Below are positions 1-5,863 of a stretch of DNA of 8,106 nt, in pieces (positions within the stretch are counted from its first letter, which is position 1; every line of letters begins with the position of its first letter). The notes under the pieces are model-generated. The model ran no database searches. It was not told the DNA's origin and saw only the letters and a list, made by a program, of their open reading frames with translations. This DNA is from Clostridiaceae bacterium. Lineage in GTDB: Bacteria > Bacillota > Clostridia > Acetivibrionales > DUMC01. The position numbers and the translations under genes are program-made. The stretch is taken from positions 1-8,106 of the forward strand of contig JAAZDH010000369.1 in the NCBI GenBank assembly GCA_012512865.1, read 5' to 3'.

Positions 1-47
1 ATATGAACCCGGATGAAGCAATTGAAAATAAGTTCAATAGATTATAA
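1..47 (+). CDS. C-terminal tail of an upstream gene (partial)
   Basis: The third frame is open from the window edge to a TAA at 45-47 and reads NPDEAIENKFNRL after a Met codon at position 3. The other two forward frames stop almost at once. The peptide is charged and looks like the end of a soluble protein, but 14 residues are too few to name a family. The Met at position 3 has no visible ribosome binding site in the window, so it is more likely internal than a start. This is a guess from open frame and position only. Confidence 0.25.
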   Translation, partial: MNPDEAIENKFNRL

Positions 48-65
48 AATAATAGCAGTGATGGT

Positions 66-87
66 AATTGTAACAGCAGTTACGATT
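66..87 (+). other. Small hairpin between upstream gene and ROK kinase
   Basis: AATTGTAAC (66-74) and GTTACGATT (79-87) can pair as nine base pairs, one of them G-U, around a four-base AGCA loop. It lies 19 bases after the stop of the preceding partial frame and about 58 bases before the kinase start. There is only a short T run after it, so it is a weak candidate terminator or a dyad regulatory site rather than a clear intrinsic terminator. Confidence 0.25.
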
Positions 88-145
88 TACCTTCAGTACA
101 TGTAAAAACGAGTACACTGATATTAACGTGGAAGGAGCGGATATC

Positions 146-1105
146 ATGTATTATATTGGAATCGACCTTGGAGGGACAAACATAGCAGCAGGCATAACGG
201 ATGAAAATGGCAATATTATATGCAAGGATAGCGTCCCCACGGGCAGGGAGAGGGAATACGGGGATATAATTAAAGATATGGCAATGCTTTCACTGGCACT
301 TGTAAAAAAGTCACAAATAGCCATGGAAGATATCAAGGGCATAGGTATTGGGGCACCGGGCACACCGGATACCAGGAATGGCATACTGCTGTATGCAAAC
401 AATTTGAAATTCAAGAATGTTCCCATGAGGACGGAAATGCAGAAATATATTGATTTGCCGGTTTTTATCGAGAATGATGCAAATTGTGCGGCATTGGCCG
501 AAAGTGTTGCAGGTGCTGCAAGTGACGTGGAAAACTCGATTACAATAACCCTTGGGACCGGCATCGGCGGAGGCATTGTCATTGGCAGGAAGGTTTACTC
601 GGGCTTTAATGGTGCGGCTGCCGAAGTCGGGCACATTTCAATAGTAATGGACGGTAAGCAATGTACTTGCGGAAGAAAGGGATGCTGGGAAGCATACGGG
701 TCCGCGGAAGCGTTAATTGAACAAGCCAGGGAGGCGGCAAAGGAAAATCCCTGTTCCCTGGTAAACGAGCTGGTGGATGGAGATTTGAGCAAGGTCAACG
801 CAAAGATCCCCTTTGATGCGGCAAGGCATGGGGATGAAACAGCAAAGAAGGTGGTTGACAGGTACATAAGGTACGTGGCTGAAGGCTTGACAAACCTGAT
901 AAACGTATTTACCCCCCAGGTGGTGGTGATCGGCGGGGGCATCAGCAAGGAGGGGGAATACCTGTTGAAACCTTTGCGGGAGCACATATACAGGGATGTT
1001 TATGCGAAAGACGTGCCCCAGACGGAATTGAGGATTGCAAAACTGGGAAATGATGCAGGGATTGTGGGAGCTGCAATGCTGGGAGCTAATACTACCGGGA
1101 GTTGA
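146..1105 (+). CDS. ROK-family sugar kinase, probable glucokinase
   Basis: This gene encodes a 319-residue cytoplasmic kinase that most likely phosphorylates glucose (or a related hexose or N-acetylhexosamine) with ATP. The N-terminal phosphate-binding motif IDLGGTN is at residues 6-12. END (109-111) carries the probable catalytic Asp, and a Gly-rich TLGTGIGGG segment follows. The ROK zinc site is complete: ExGH with His163, then CxCGxxGC with Cys173, Cys175 and Cys180, followed by Glu182. The ATG at 146 is chosen because AAGGAG at 132-137 lies eight bases upstream and because the motif then sits at the very N terminus, as is normal for the family; a GTG at 128 would add six residues and place the ribosome binding site inside the gene. 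The length fits bacterial GlcK-type ROK kinases. Substrate is inferred from family only; a ROK transcriptional repressor is excluded because there is no N-terminal helix-turn-helix domain. Confidence 0.9.
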   Translation: MYYIGIDLGGTNIAAGITDENGNIICKDSVPTGREREYGDIIKDMAMLSLALVKKSQIAMEDIKGIGIGAPGTPDTRNGILLYANNLKFKNVPMRTEMQKYIDLPVFIENDANCAALAESVAGAASDVENSITITLGTGIGGGIVIGRKVYSGFNGAAAEVGHISIVMDGKQCTCGRKGCWEAYGSAEALIEQAREAAKENPCSLVNELVDGDLSKVNAKIPFDAARHGDETAKKVVDRYIRYVAEGLTNLINVFTPQVVVIGGGISKEGEYLLKPLREHIYRDVYAKDVPQTELRIAKLGNDAGIVGAAMLGANTTGS

Positions 1106-1152
1106 AAACCTTGGACGGCTTGGACAATTTTTGCCCCATCCCCATGCATAAT

Positions 1153-1893
1153 ATGCGTAATATTAAGCTTACGATTGAATACGACGGGACCAGGTATAAT
1201 GGATGGCAAAGCCAACCCGGCGGGCTTACCATCCAGGACATGCTCGAAGCTGCAATTTACAAGTTGACGAATGAAAAGGCAAAAGTTACCGGCGCGGGGA
1301 GGACTGATGCAGGAGTACATGCATACGGGCAGGTTGCAAATTTCTACACCGCATCGTCCATCCCGGCGGGGAAATTTTCATTTGCATTAAATACCATGCT
1401 GCCCGGTGATATAGTTGTAACCAAATCCGAGGAAGTAAGCCTGGATTTTCACGCCAGGTTTTCTGCCAAAGGAAAAAAATACGAATACTTGATATATAAT
1501 TCGATCCATCCGCCCGCGTTGCTGAAAGACAGGGCATGGCATGTTTTTTACAACCTTGATGTTGAAGCCATGAATGAAGCCGCACTGCATCTTGCGGGTA
1601 CCCATGATTTTGCAGGTTTTGCTGCCAGGGACCCAAGCAGGCCGGGTTTAAATACTATTCGTACAATCCGGGAAGTATCAGTTGAACGCATAAGTAACAT
1701 TATTAGAATCAGTATTTCGGGAGACGGGTTCTTGTACAACATGGCCAGGATAATAACCGGCACCCTTGTGGACATAGGCAGGGGCAAGATGGAAGCAGGC
1801 AGGATTAAAAGCATTATTGATAAACGGGACAGGAAATTGGCAGGCATGACAGCCCCTCCCCAGGGTTTGTACCTGGTGGAAGTGTATTATTAA
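1153..1893 (+). CDS. truA: tRNA pseudouridine(38-40) synthase TruA
   Basis: TruA converts uridines 38, 39 and 40 of the tRNA anticodon stem to pseudouridine. The protein begins with the typical strand IKLTIEYDGTRYNGWQ, and the catalytic motif GAGRTDAGVHA carries the nucleophilic Asp52. The C-terminal half shows the conserved FLYNMARIITGTLVDIGRGK segment (written in parts: FLYNM then RIITGTLVDIG). With the ATG at 1153 it has 246 residues, the usual size in Firmicutes. The frame stays open upstream to a TTG at 1102 that overlaps the kinase stop, and there is another ATG at 1144. Neither 1144 nor 1153 has a clear Shine-Dalgarno sequence, and the GGGAG before 1102 abuts that TTG, so the start is set by homology. 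The gap to the kinase is 47 bases, so the two are probably cotranscribed. Confidence 0.95.
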   Translation: MRNIKLTIEYDGTRYNGWQSQPGGLTIQDMLEAAIYKLTNEKAKVTGAGRTDAGVHAYGQVANFYTASSIPAGKFSFALNTMLPGDIVVTKSEEVSLDFHARFSAKGKKYEYLIYNSIHPPALLKDRAWHVFYNLDVEAMNEAALHLAGTHDFAGFAARDPSRPGLNTIRTIREVSVERISNIIRISISGDGFLYNMARIITGTLVDIGRGKMEAGRIKSIIDKRDRKLAGMTAPPQGLYLVEVYY

Positions 1894-1936
1894 GTGAAAA
1901 TGTGAAATGAAAAACGATTATGCGGAAGAATAACGG

Positions 1937-1991
1937 ATGCTATGGTTATAAAATTGAGTAAATAAGAGATAATTTATAAAAATAGCATTTT
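1937..1991 (+). terminator. AT-rich hairpin after truA, possible terminator
   Basis: ATGCTAT (1937-1943) pairs with ATAGCAT (1982-1988). Inside it, TTATAAAATT (1946-1955) pairs with AATTTATAA (1971-1979) with one bulged A, leaving a 15-base loop. Four T residues follow at 1988-1991. The structure is long but AT-rich and the T run is short, so termination would be inefficient. Its position between truA and the rplM promoter is consistent with partly separating the two transcripts. Confidence 0.35.
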
Positions 1992-1995
1992 ATAC

Positions 1996-2025
1996 TTGAC
2001 ACGAGGAGCTCACCTGTATTACAAT
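1996..2025 (+). promoter_or_regulatory. Sigma-A promoter for rplM-rpsI
   Basis: A perfect -35 TTGACA at 1996-2001 is followed, after an 18-base spacer, by TACAAT at 2020-2025, which matches the -10 consensus at five of six positions. The predicted transcript would start near 2032, giving a leader of about 107 nt before rplM. This is the best promoter in the first half of the window and suits a ribosomal protein operon. The spacer contains GAGCTCAC (2006-2013), the exact complement of the bases immediately before the rplM ribosome binding site. Confidence 0.65.
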
Positions 2026-2031
2026 GTTAAA

Positions 2032-2138
2032 GTGCTCCAGACGAAGCCAAAATAACGTATTATAAAAATCAATAATTGTGATCGTGTTGCAAAAATAATA
2101 ATTGCAATAATAGTGAGCTCAAGGAGGTTAATAGTTGG
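2032..2138 (+). promoter_or_regulatory. rplM 5' leader with candidate autoregulatory hairpin
   Basis: The untranslated leader contains two TTGCAA palindromes, 2087-2092 and 2102-2107, that pair across a nine-base loop. T2085-A2109 and G2086-U2108 extend the stem to eight pairs. GTGAGCTC (2113-2120) sits directly before the AAGGAGG ribosome binding site (2121-2127), 11 bases from the ATG. Firmicute rplM operons are known to carry an L13 leader RNA thought to mediate feedback by L13. I cannot confirm that this sequence fits that family's consensus; the assignment rests on position and the local hairpin. Confidence 0.35.
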
Positions 2139-2579
2139 ATGAAAACATATATGGCGAAACCGGGAGTTGTTTCGAGAAAGTGGTATGTCATAGATGCTGA
2201 AGGTAAGCCATTGGGACGGTTGGCGAGCGAAGTGGCAAAGATTTTGAGGGGAAAGCATAAGCCGGAGTTTACACCTCACACGGATGTAGGTGATCATGTA
2301 ATAGTTTTAAACGCGGATAAAGTAGTATTGACCGGCAAAAAACCGGACCAGAAATACTACAGGCGTCATTCAGGTCAACCCGGCGGTCTTAAGGAGATAA
2401 AGTACAGGGATTTTTTGGCTACGAAACCTGAAAAAGCTTTTGAGATCGCGGTGAAAGGCATGTTGCCAAAAAACAGCCTGGGTAGGGCAATGTTTAAAAA
2501 ACTCAAGGTTTATAGGGGAAATGAGCACAAGCACCAGGCACAAAAACCTGAAATACTGGAAATCGACAGTTTAAAATAG
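2139..2579 (+). CDS. rplM: 50S ribosomal protein L13
   Basis: L13 is an early-assembly protein of the large subunit that binds 23S rRNA. The 146-residue product is the normal size. It shows the family pattern: KWYVIDAEGKPLGRLAS near the N terminus, GDHVIVLNADKV, the YYRRHSGQPGG segment and the signature VKGMLPKNSLGR at 105-116, followed by a basic C-terminal part. The ATG is preceded by a strong AAGGAGG at 2121-2127. It is the first gene of a two-gene operon with rpsI, 20 bases downstream, the usual arrangement in bacteria. No anomalies were seen in the reading frame. Confidence 0.98.
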   Translation: MKTYMAKPGVVSRKWYVIDAEGKPLGRLASEVAKILRGKHKPEFTPHTDVGDHVIVLNADKVVLTGKKPDQKYYRRHSGQPGGLKEIKYRDFLATKPEKAFEIAVKGMLPKNSLGRAMFKKLKVYRGNEHKHQAQKPEILEIDSLK

Positions 2580-2599
2580 AATGGAGGTAACGGACTTAA

Positions 2600-2992
2600 A
2601 TGAGTAAGGTGCAATATTACGGGACAGGAAGAAGAAAAAAATCCGTGGCTAGAGTCAGGCTTATCCCTGGAAATGGAAAGGTAACTATCAATGATAGAAG
2701 CATAGATGAGTATTTTGGCTTAGAAACCCTTAAAGTTATTGTCAAACAGCCGTTGGTATTAACCGATACCCTGGGTAAATTTGATGTTGTATGCAAAGTA
2801 AGCGGAGGGGGCTTTACAGGCCAGGCGGGTGCTATATGACATGGAATAGCCAGGGCTCTTCTTGAAGCCGACGAATCCTTAAGAAATATCTTGAAAAAAG
2901 TAGGTTATTTGACAAGAGACCCGAGGATGAAGGAAAGGAAAAAATATGGCCTTAAAAAAGCCAGGAGAGCGCCGCAGTTCTCCAAGAGATAA
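2600..2992 (+). pseudogene. rpsI: 30S ribosomal protein S9, interrupted by in-frame TGA
   Basis: S9 binds the 16S rRNA 3' domain, and its C-terminal tail reaches the P-site tRNA. GGAGG at 2583-2587 precedes the ATG. Residues 1-79 read as normal S9 (YYGTGRRKKSVARVRL at the start, SGGGFTGQAGAI before the break). Codon 80, at 2837-2839, is TGA. The same frame then continues without another stop as HGIARALLEADESLRN to the canonical ending RRAPQFSKR and a TAA at 2990-2992, 131 codons in all, matching the usual 130 residues. Nearly all S9 proteins have Arg in the GAIRHGI position, so the codon was almost certainly CGA and differs by a single C-to-T. The tail is well conserved, so this is either a sequencing or assembly error or a very recent mutation. 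Truncated S9 would lack its tRNA-contacting end. Other genes here use TGA as a normal stop, which argues against a changed code. Confidence 0.9.
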
Positions 2993-3043
2993 AAGCTGCA
3001 ACGAACAAATCCGGGATCAAAACAAGGAATGTGTATACGAAAC

Positions 3044-3101
3044 AAGGGACAGGTTGAATTTTATCCAGTCCCTTAAATTATCTTAAATTATATTGTTTTT
3101 T
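3044..3101 (+). terminator. Hairpin after rpsI, candidate operon terminator
   Basis: AAGGGAC (3044-3050) pairs with GTCCCTT (3068-3074). After an A-A mismatch, GG (3052-3053) can pair with CC (3065-3066). A run of six T residues occurs at 3096-3101, but 21 bases beyond the stem rather than next to it. It lies 51 bases after the rpsI stop, where a terminator is expected. The detached T run lowers confidence. Confidence 0.4.
3072..3091 (+). repeat. 10-bp perfect tandem duplication
   Basis: CTTAAATTAT occurs twice in direct succession, at 3072-3081 and 3082-3091. It overlaps the distal arm of the preceding hairpin. It belongs to an AT-rich gene-free stretch that has other 10-bp duplications further on. 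Confidence 0.7.
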
Positions 3102-3134
3102 AGCTTAACTTTTTATGACTTGGCATATAAAGTT

Positions 3135-3194
3135 TTAACTTGTATTAACTTGTATTAATTAAATTTATATAAAATTATGTTAACTTATGTTAAC
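3135..3194 (+). repeat. AT-rich array with 10-bp period
   Basis: Six consecutive 10-base blocks each begin with TTA: TTAACTTGTA at 3135 and 3145, TTAATTAAAT at 3155, TTATATAAAA at 3165, and TTATGTTAAC at 3175 and 3185. The first two blocks are identical, as are the last two. The period is close to one turn of the DNA helix. The array sits in the gene-free stretch of 365 bases between rpsI and the amidohydrolase; no open frame of note covers it. It may be a decayed simple repeat, bent DNA, or part of the upstream region of the next operon. Confidence 0.65.
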
Positions 3195-3218
3195 TTTTTA
3201 TACTAAAATTAATACAAG
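3149..3218 (+). repeat. 12-bp perfect inverted repeat
   Basis: CTTGTATTAATT (3149-3160) and AATTAATACAAG (3207-3218) are exact reverse complements separated by 46 bases. The left arm overlaps the 10-bp array, and a TATAAT-like hexamer (3221-3226) lies just beyond the right arm. It could form a weak AT-rich stem-loop. No -35 element sits at a proper distance from the hexamer, so no promoter is called. Confidence 0.5.
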
Positions 3219-3268
3219 ATTATAATACAAACTTATGTTAGCTTTATATTTTAGTGGTGTTTTTTAAC

Positions 3269-3333
3269 TTATTGCTTATGGTTATTACTTATGACTGTTG
3301 ATTGTGACCGTTGCTTGCAGTTATTGCTTGTAA
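3269..3333 (+). repeat. 13-bp imperfect repeat, five tandem units
   Basis: Five contiguous 13-base units end 24 bases before the amidohydrolase start: TTATTGCTTATGG, TTATTACTTATGA, CTGTTGATTGTGA, CCGTTGCTTGCAG and TTATTGCTTGTAA. The central TTG/TTA and TTR positions are the most constant. The units fall in the probable 5' untranslated region. Because 13 is not a multiple of three, the repeat is not a coding repeat. Confidence 0.6.
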
Positions 3334-3357
3334 CGGAATTGGCATGGGGGTGGTTGC

Positions 3358-4551
3358 ATGTTTTTGATTAAGAATGGCAAAATATACACGATGGCAGGCA
3401 ATGTATACGAAAATGGCTATATCCTGGTCGATGGCGGGAAAATAGCCAGGGTTGGAGAGGAAAAGGATTGCCCGGATGAAAAAGATTTTGACTGCAAGTG
3501 CAGCATGGTTATCGATGCAGGGGGCAAGTATGTCCTTCCCGGTTTTATTGACGCCCATTGTCACGTGGGAATGTGGGAGGATTCCACCGGTTTCGAGGGA
3601 GCGGACGGGAATGAATCCACTGACCCCGTAACGCCACAGCTGAGGGCTATTGACGGGATATACCATCTTGACAGGACTTTTGTTGAGGCCAGGGAAAACG
3701 GAGTAACAACAGTAGTTACGGGGCCTGGAAGCGCCAATGTTATTGGAGGGCAGTTTGCAGCCTTGAAAACTTATGGCAAGAGCGTGGATGACATGATAAT
3801 AAAAGAACCTGTAGCTATCAAGGCGGCATTTGGCGAGAATCCCAAGAGGACGTACGGCGGTAATAAAAAGATGCCCCTTACCCGTATGGCTACCGCTGCA
3901 TTACTCAGGGAAAACCTGAAGAAAGCCCTTGAGTACAAGAAAACAATGGAAAGTGACAATAAGGAAAGCGAAGGCAAGGAAAAAACCAAGTTCGATATGA
4001 AAATGGATGCCCTGCTGAAGGTGTTAAACAAGGAGGTACCGTTAAAAGCCCATGCCCACAGGGCTGACGATATACTTACCGCAATAAGGATAGCAAAAGA
4101 GTTTGATATAAACATAACAATTGAGCATTGCACCGAGGGGAAATATGTAAAGGATATTCTTATCAAGGAAGGGATCCCGGCAATAATCGGGCCGTTTCTT
4201 ACGGACAGGTCTAAAGTCGAGCTTAAGAATTTAAGCGTCAAAACACCGGGAATTTTATCCAAGGCCGGGATAAAGGTGGCAATCATGACAGATCATCCTG
4301 TAATCCCTGTGCAGAATTTGTGGCTTTGTGCTGCAATGGCTGTCAGGGAAGGCATGGAAGAAGAGGAGGCTTTGAAAGCTATAACAATTAATGCCGCAGA
4401 GATAACCGGCATAGCTGACAGGGTCGGAAGCCTTGAGCCGGGAAAGGATGCGGATATAGTAATATTTAACGGGCATCCCTTTGACATAAAAACAAGGGTT
4501 GTTACAACAATAATAAATGGAGAAGTGATATATAAAGAGGTGGAGAATTGA
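3358..4551 (+). CDS. Metal-dependent amidohydrolase (imidazolonepropionase-like)
   Basis: This is a 397-residue amidohydrolase-superfamily enzyme that probably hydrolyses a C-N bond in a cyclic or amide substrate in the cytoplasm. The N terminus has the small beta-sandwich start FLIKNGKIYTM, then VLPGFIDAHCHVG with metal ligands His67 and His69. Further candidate ligands are HAH at 232-234, His257 in the IEHCTEG motif and the TDH pair Asp312-His313. The end, VGSLEPGKDADIVIFNGHP, is the usual superfamily C-terminal strand region. The pattern resembles the imidazolonepropionase-related group, often annotated simply as amidohydrolase, rather than dihydroorotase or urease. A hydrophilic Lys/Glu-rich insert lies around residues 195-215. 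The ATG has GGGGGTGG (3346-3353) upstream. Its TGA overlaps the TTG start of tsaE, so the two are translationally coupled. Substrate is unknown; it is not with histidine-degradation genes, so a role in that pathway is unlikely. Confidence 0.85.
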   Translation: MFLIKNGKIYTMAGNVYENGYILVDGGKIARVGEEKDCPDEKDFDCKCSMVIDAGGKYVLPGFIDAHCHVGMWEDSTGFEGADGNESTDPVTPQLRAIDGIYHLDRTFVEARENGVTTVVTGPGSANVIGGQFAALKTYGKSVDDMIIKEPVAIKAAFGENPKRTYGGNKKMPLTRMATAALLRENLKKALEYKKTMESDNKESEGKEKTKFDMKMDALLKVLNKEVPLKAHAHRADDILTAIRIAKEFDINITIEHCTEGKYVKDILIKEGIPAIIGPFLTDRSKVELKNLSVKTPGILSKAGIKVAIMTDHPVIPVQNLWLCAAMAVREGMEEEEALKAITINAAEITGIADRVGSLEPGKDADIVIFNGHPFDIKTRVVTTIINGEVIYKEVEN

Positions 4552-5117
4552 TTAGCATAAAAACCGTTTCAGAGGATGAAACACGGAATGTGGGCACGAT
4601 GCTTGGTTCAATACTTAGAAAAGGGGATGTTGTTGGGCTTGAAGGTGAACTCGGGGTGGGTAAGACCGTTCTTGTGAAAGGAATGGCTGCTGCCCTTGGA
4701 GTTAAAGAATATGTTACCAGCCCCACATTTGTTATACTGAATGAATACAAGGGAAGATTGCCGGTTTACCATTTTGATGTTTACCGGGTACCAGGCCCCG
4801 GGGATGTGTATGATATTGGTTTTGATGAGTATATATATTCAGACGGGATTGTAATCGTTGAATGGGCTGATTTGATCAGGGATATACTTCCGGCCGAGAT
4901 AATATGGATAAAGATAGAAAGAAGCTGCCGCAAGAGGAATATTGCAGGAAAAACAAGCAACATGGCGCAAAACAGGTTATTCGGGGAAGCAGGAGGGGTA
5001 GGAGGAGTAAGGGTTTTGCACATGAGTTTTACCGGTGAAAGATACAAGGAATACGAGAATTACCTTGTTTCCAAGATAGGGAAAGAGGTAACACGAAAAG
5101 AGGTAGATAAAGAATGA
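4548..5117 (+). CDS. tsaE: tRNA t6A biosynthesis ATPase TsaE
   Basis: TsaE is the small P-loop ATPase that works with TsaB and TsaD to make N6-threonylcarbamoyladenosine at position 37 of ANN-decoding tRNAs. Visible motifs are Walker A GELGVGKT (33-40), TSPTF (57-61), HFDVYR (75-80) and VEWAD (104-108). The ending SFTGERYKEYENYL matches the family's C terminus. The start is a TTG overlapping the amidohydrolase stop, with GAGGTG (4537-4542) five bases before it. At 189 residues it is longer than the usual 150 or so; the excess is a Gly-, Asn- and Arg-rich segment at about 128-153, between the last core strand and the C-terminal motif. The stop overlaps the tsaB ATG (ATGA). Confidence 0.93.
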   Translation: MISIKTVSEDETRNVGTMLGSILRKGDVVGLEGELGVGKTVLVKGMAAALGVKEYVTSPTFVILNEYKGRLPVYHFDVYRVPGPGDVYDIGFDEYIYSDGIVIVEWADLIRDILPAEIIWIKIERSCRKRNIAGKTSNMAQNRLFGEAGGVGGVRVLHMSFTGERYKEYENYLVSKIGKEVTRKEVDKE

Positions 5118-5863
5118 AAGTGCTGGCCCTGGAAACATCAAGCCTTGTAGCTTCGGTGGCACTCGTGGAAGATCGAATCCTGCTTGGTGAAAGCATTCTA
5201 AAACATAAAAAGAAATCATTGTCCAGGGAACTTGTTTTCATGATCCGGGATATGCTTGACGGTTTGGAGGTAAGGGCAGGCGATATAGACCTGTTTGCCG
5301 TATCAAAAGGCCCGGGGTCTTTTACCGGGTTAAGGATAGGCGTTACTACAGCAAAGGCCATGGCTTACGCCCTGGATAAACCCATAATCGGTGTCCCCAC
5401 TCTTGATGCATTGGCATACAACGTACCTACGTGCGAGCATATTATATGCCCGGTAATGGATGCGCGAAACAACCAGGTGTACACGGCCTTGTACCAGTGG
5501 TCTTCGAACATTGGACACAGGTGCAGGCAAAGGCTGTCGGGGTACATGGGCCTTAAAATAGAGGAACTGGTTGGTAACATACGCGCCATGGTGGACAAAA
5601 CAGGACAAAAGGTTATTTTTACAGGGGATGGGATTATTCCATACGGGGATTATTTTACAAAAGAACTTGGCGATAAATGTGCTTTCACCCCGTACGGTCT
5701 CATGTTTCAAAGAGCTTCATCCGTAGCAGAAATTGCCCTGGACCTGTTTCTTGAAGGAAAGCAGGACGACTGCTTTTCCCTGGTTCCATTTTACCTTAGA
5801 AAATCCCAGGCGGAGAGAATGAGGGAAAGTGAAGAGACACGGCTTGAAAGTAGAAATAGTTGA
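5114..5863 (+). CDS. tsaB: tRNA t6A biosynthesis protein TsaB
   Basis: TsaB is the catalytically inactive ASKHA-fold partner that dimerises with TsaD to form the core of the bacterial t6A synthase. The 249-residue product begins KVLALETSS, contains the family motif KGPGSFTGLRIG (65-76), PVMDARNNQVYTALY in the middle, and ends near PFYLRKSQAER, all typical. The HSxxL segment usual near residue 35 is replaced by KKKSLSRELV, a mild divergence. The ATG overlaps the tsaE stop by one base in an ATGA junction, with AGAGGT about nine bases upstream, so expression is coupled. The stop lies inside the start region of rimI. Confidence 0.95.
   Translation: MKVLALETSSLVASVALVEDRILLGESILKHKKKSLSRELVFMIRDMLDGLEVRAGDIDLFAVSKGPGSFTGLRIGVTTAKAMAYALDKPIIGVPTLDALAYNVPTCEHIICPVMDARNNQVYTALYQWSSNIGHRCRQRLSGYMGLKIEELVGNIRAMVDKTGQKVIFTGDGIIPYGDYFTKELGDKCAFTPYGLMFQRASSVAEIALDLFLEGKQDDCFSLVPFYLRKSQAERMRESEETRLESRNS

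Noticed and set aside
94..119. cre-like CcpA site upstream of the ROK kinase (TGTAAAAACGAGTACA region)
   Set aside because: The spacing between the TG and CG positions is two bases too long for the cre consensus, and the arms pair poorly.
2837..2886. UGA in rpsI as a selenocysteine codon
   Set aside because: S9 is not a selenoprotein, the conserved residue is Arg, and no selenocysteine-insertion stem-loop was evident just after the TGA.
3221..3226. TATAAT as a promoter for the amidohydrolase operon
   Set aside because: No -35-like hexamer lies 16-18 bases upstream and there is no TGn extension; AT-rich sequence gives such hexamers by chance.
3771..4286. Long reverse-strand open frame (171 codons) within the amidohydrolase
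   Set aside because: It lies wholly inside a gene with clear motifs, has a low-complexity hydrophobic translation, and no ribosome binding site or family resemblance.
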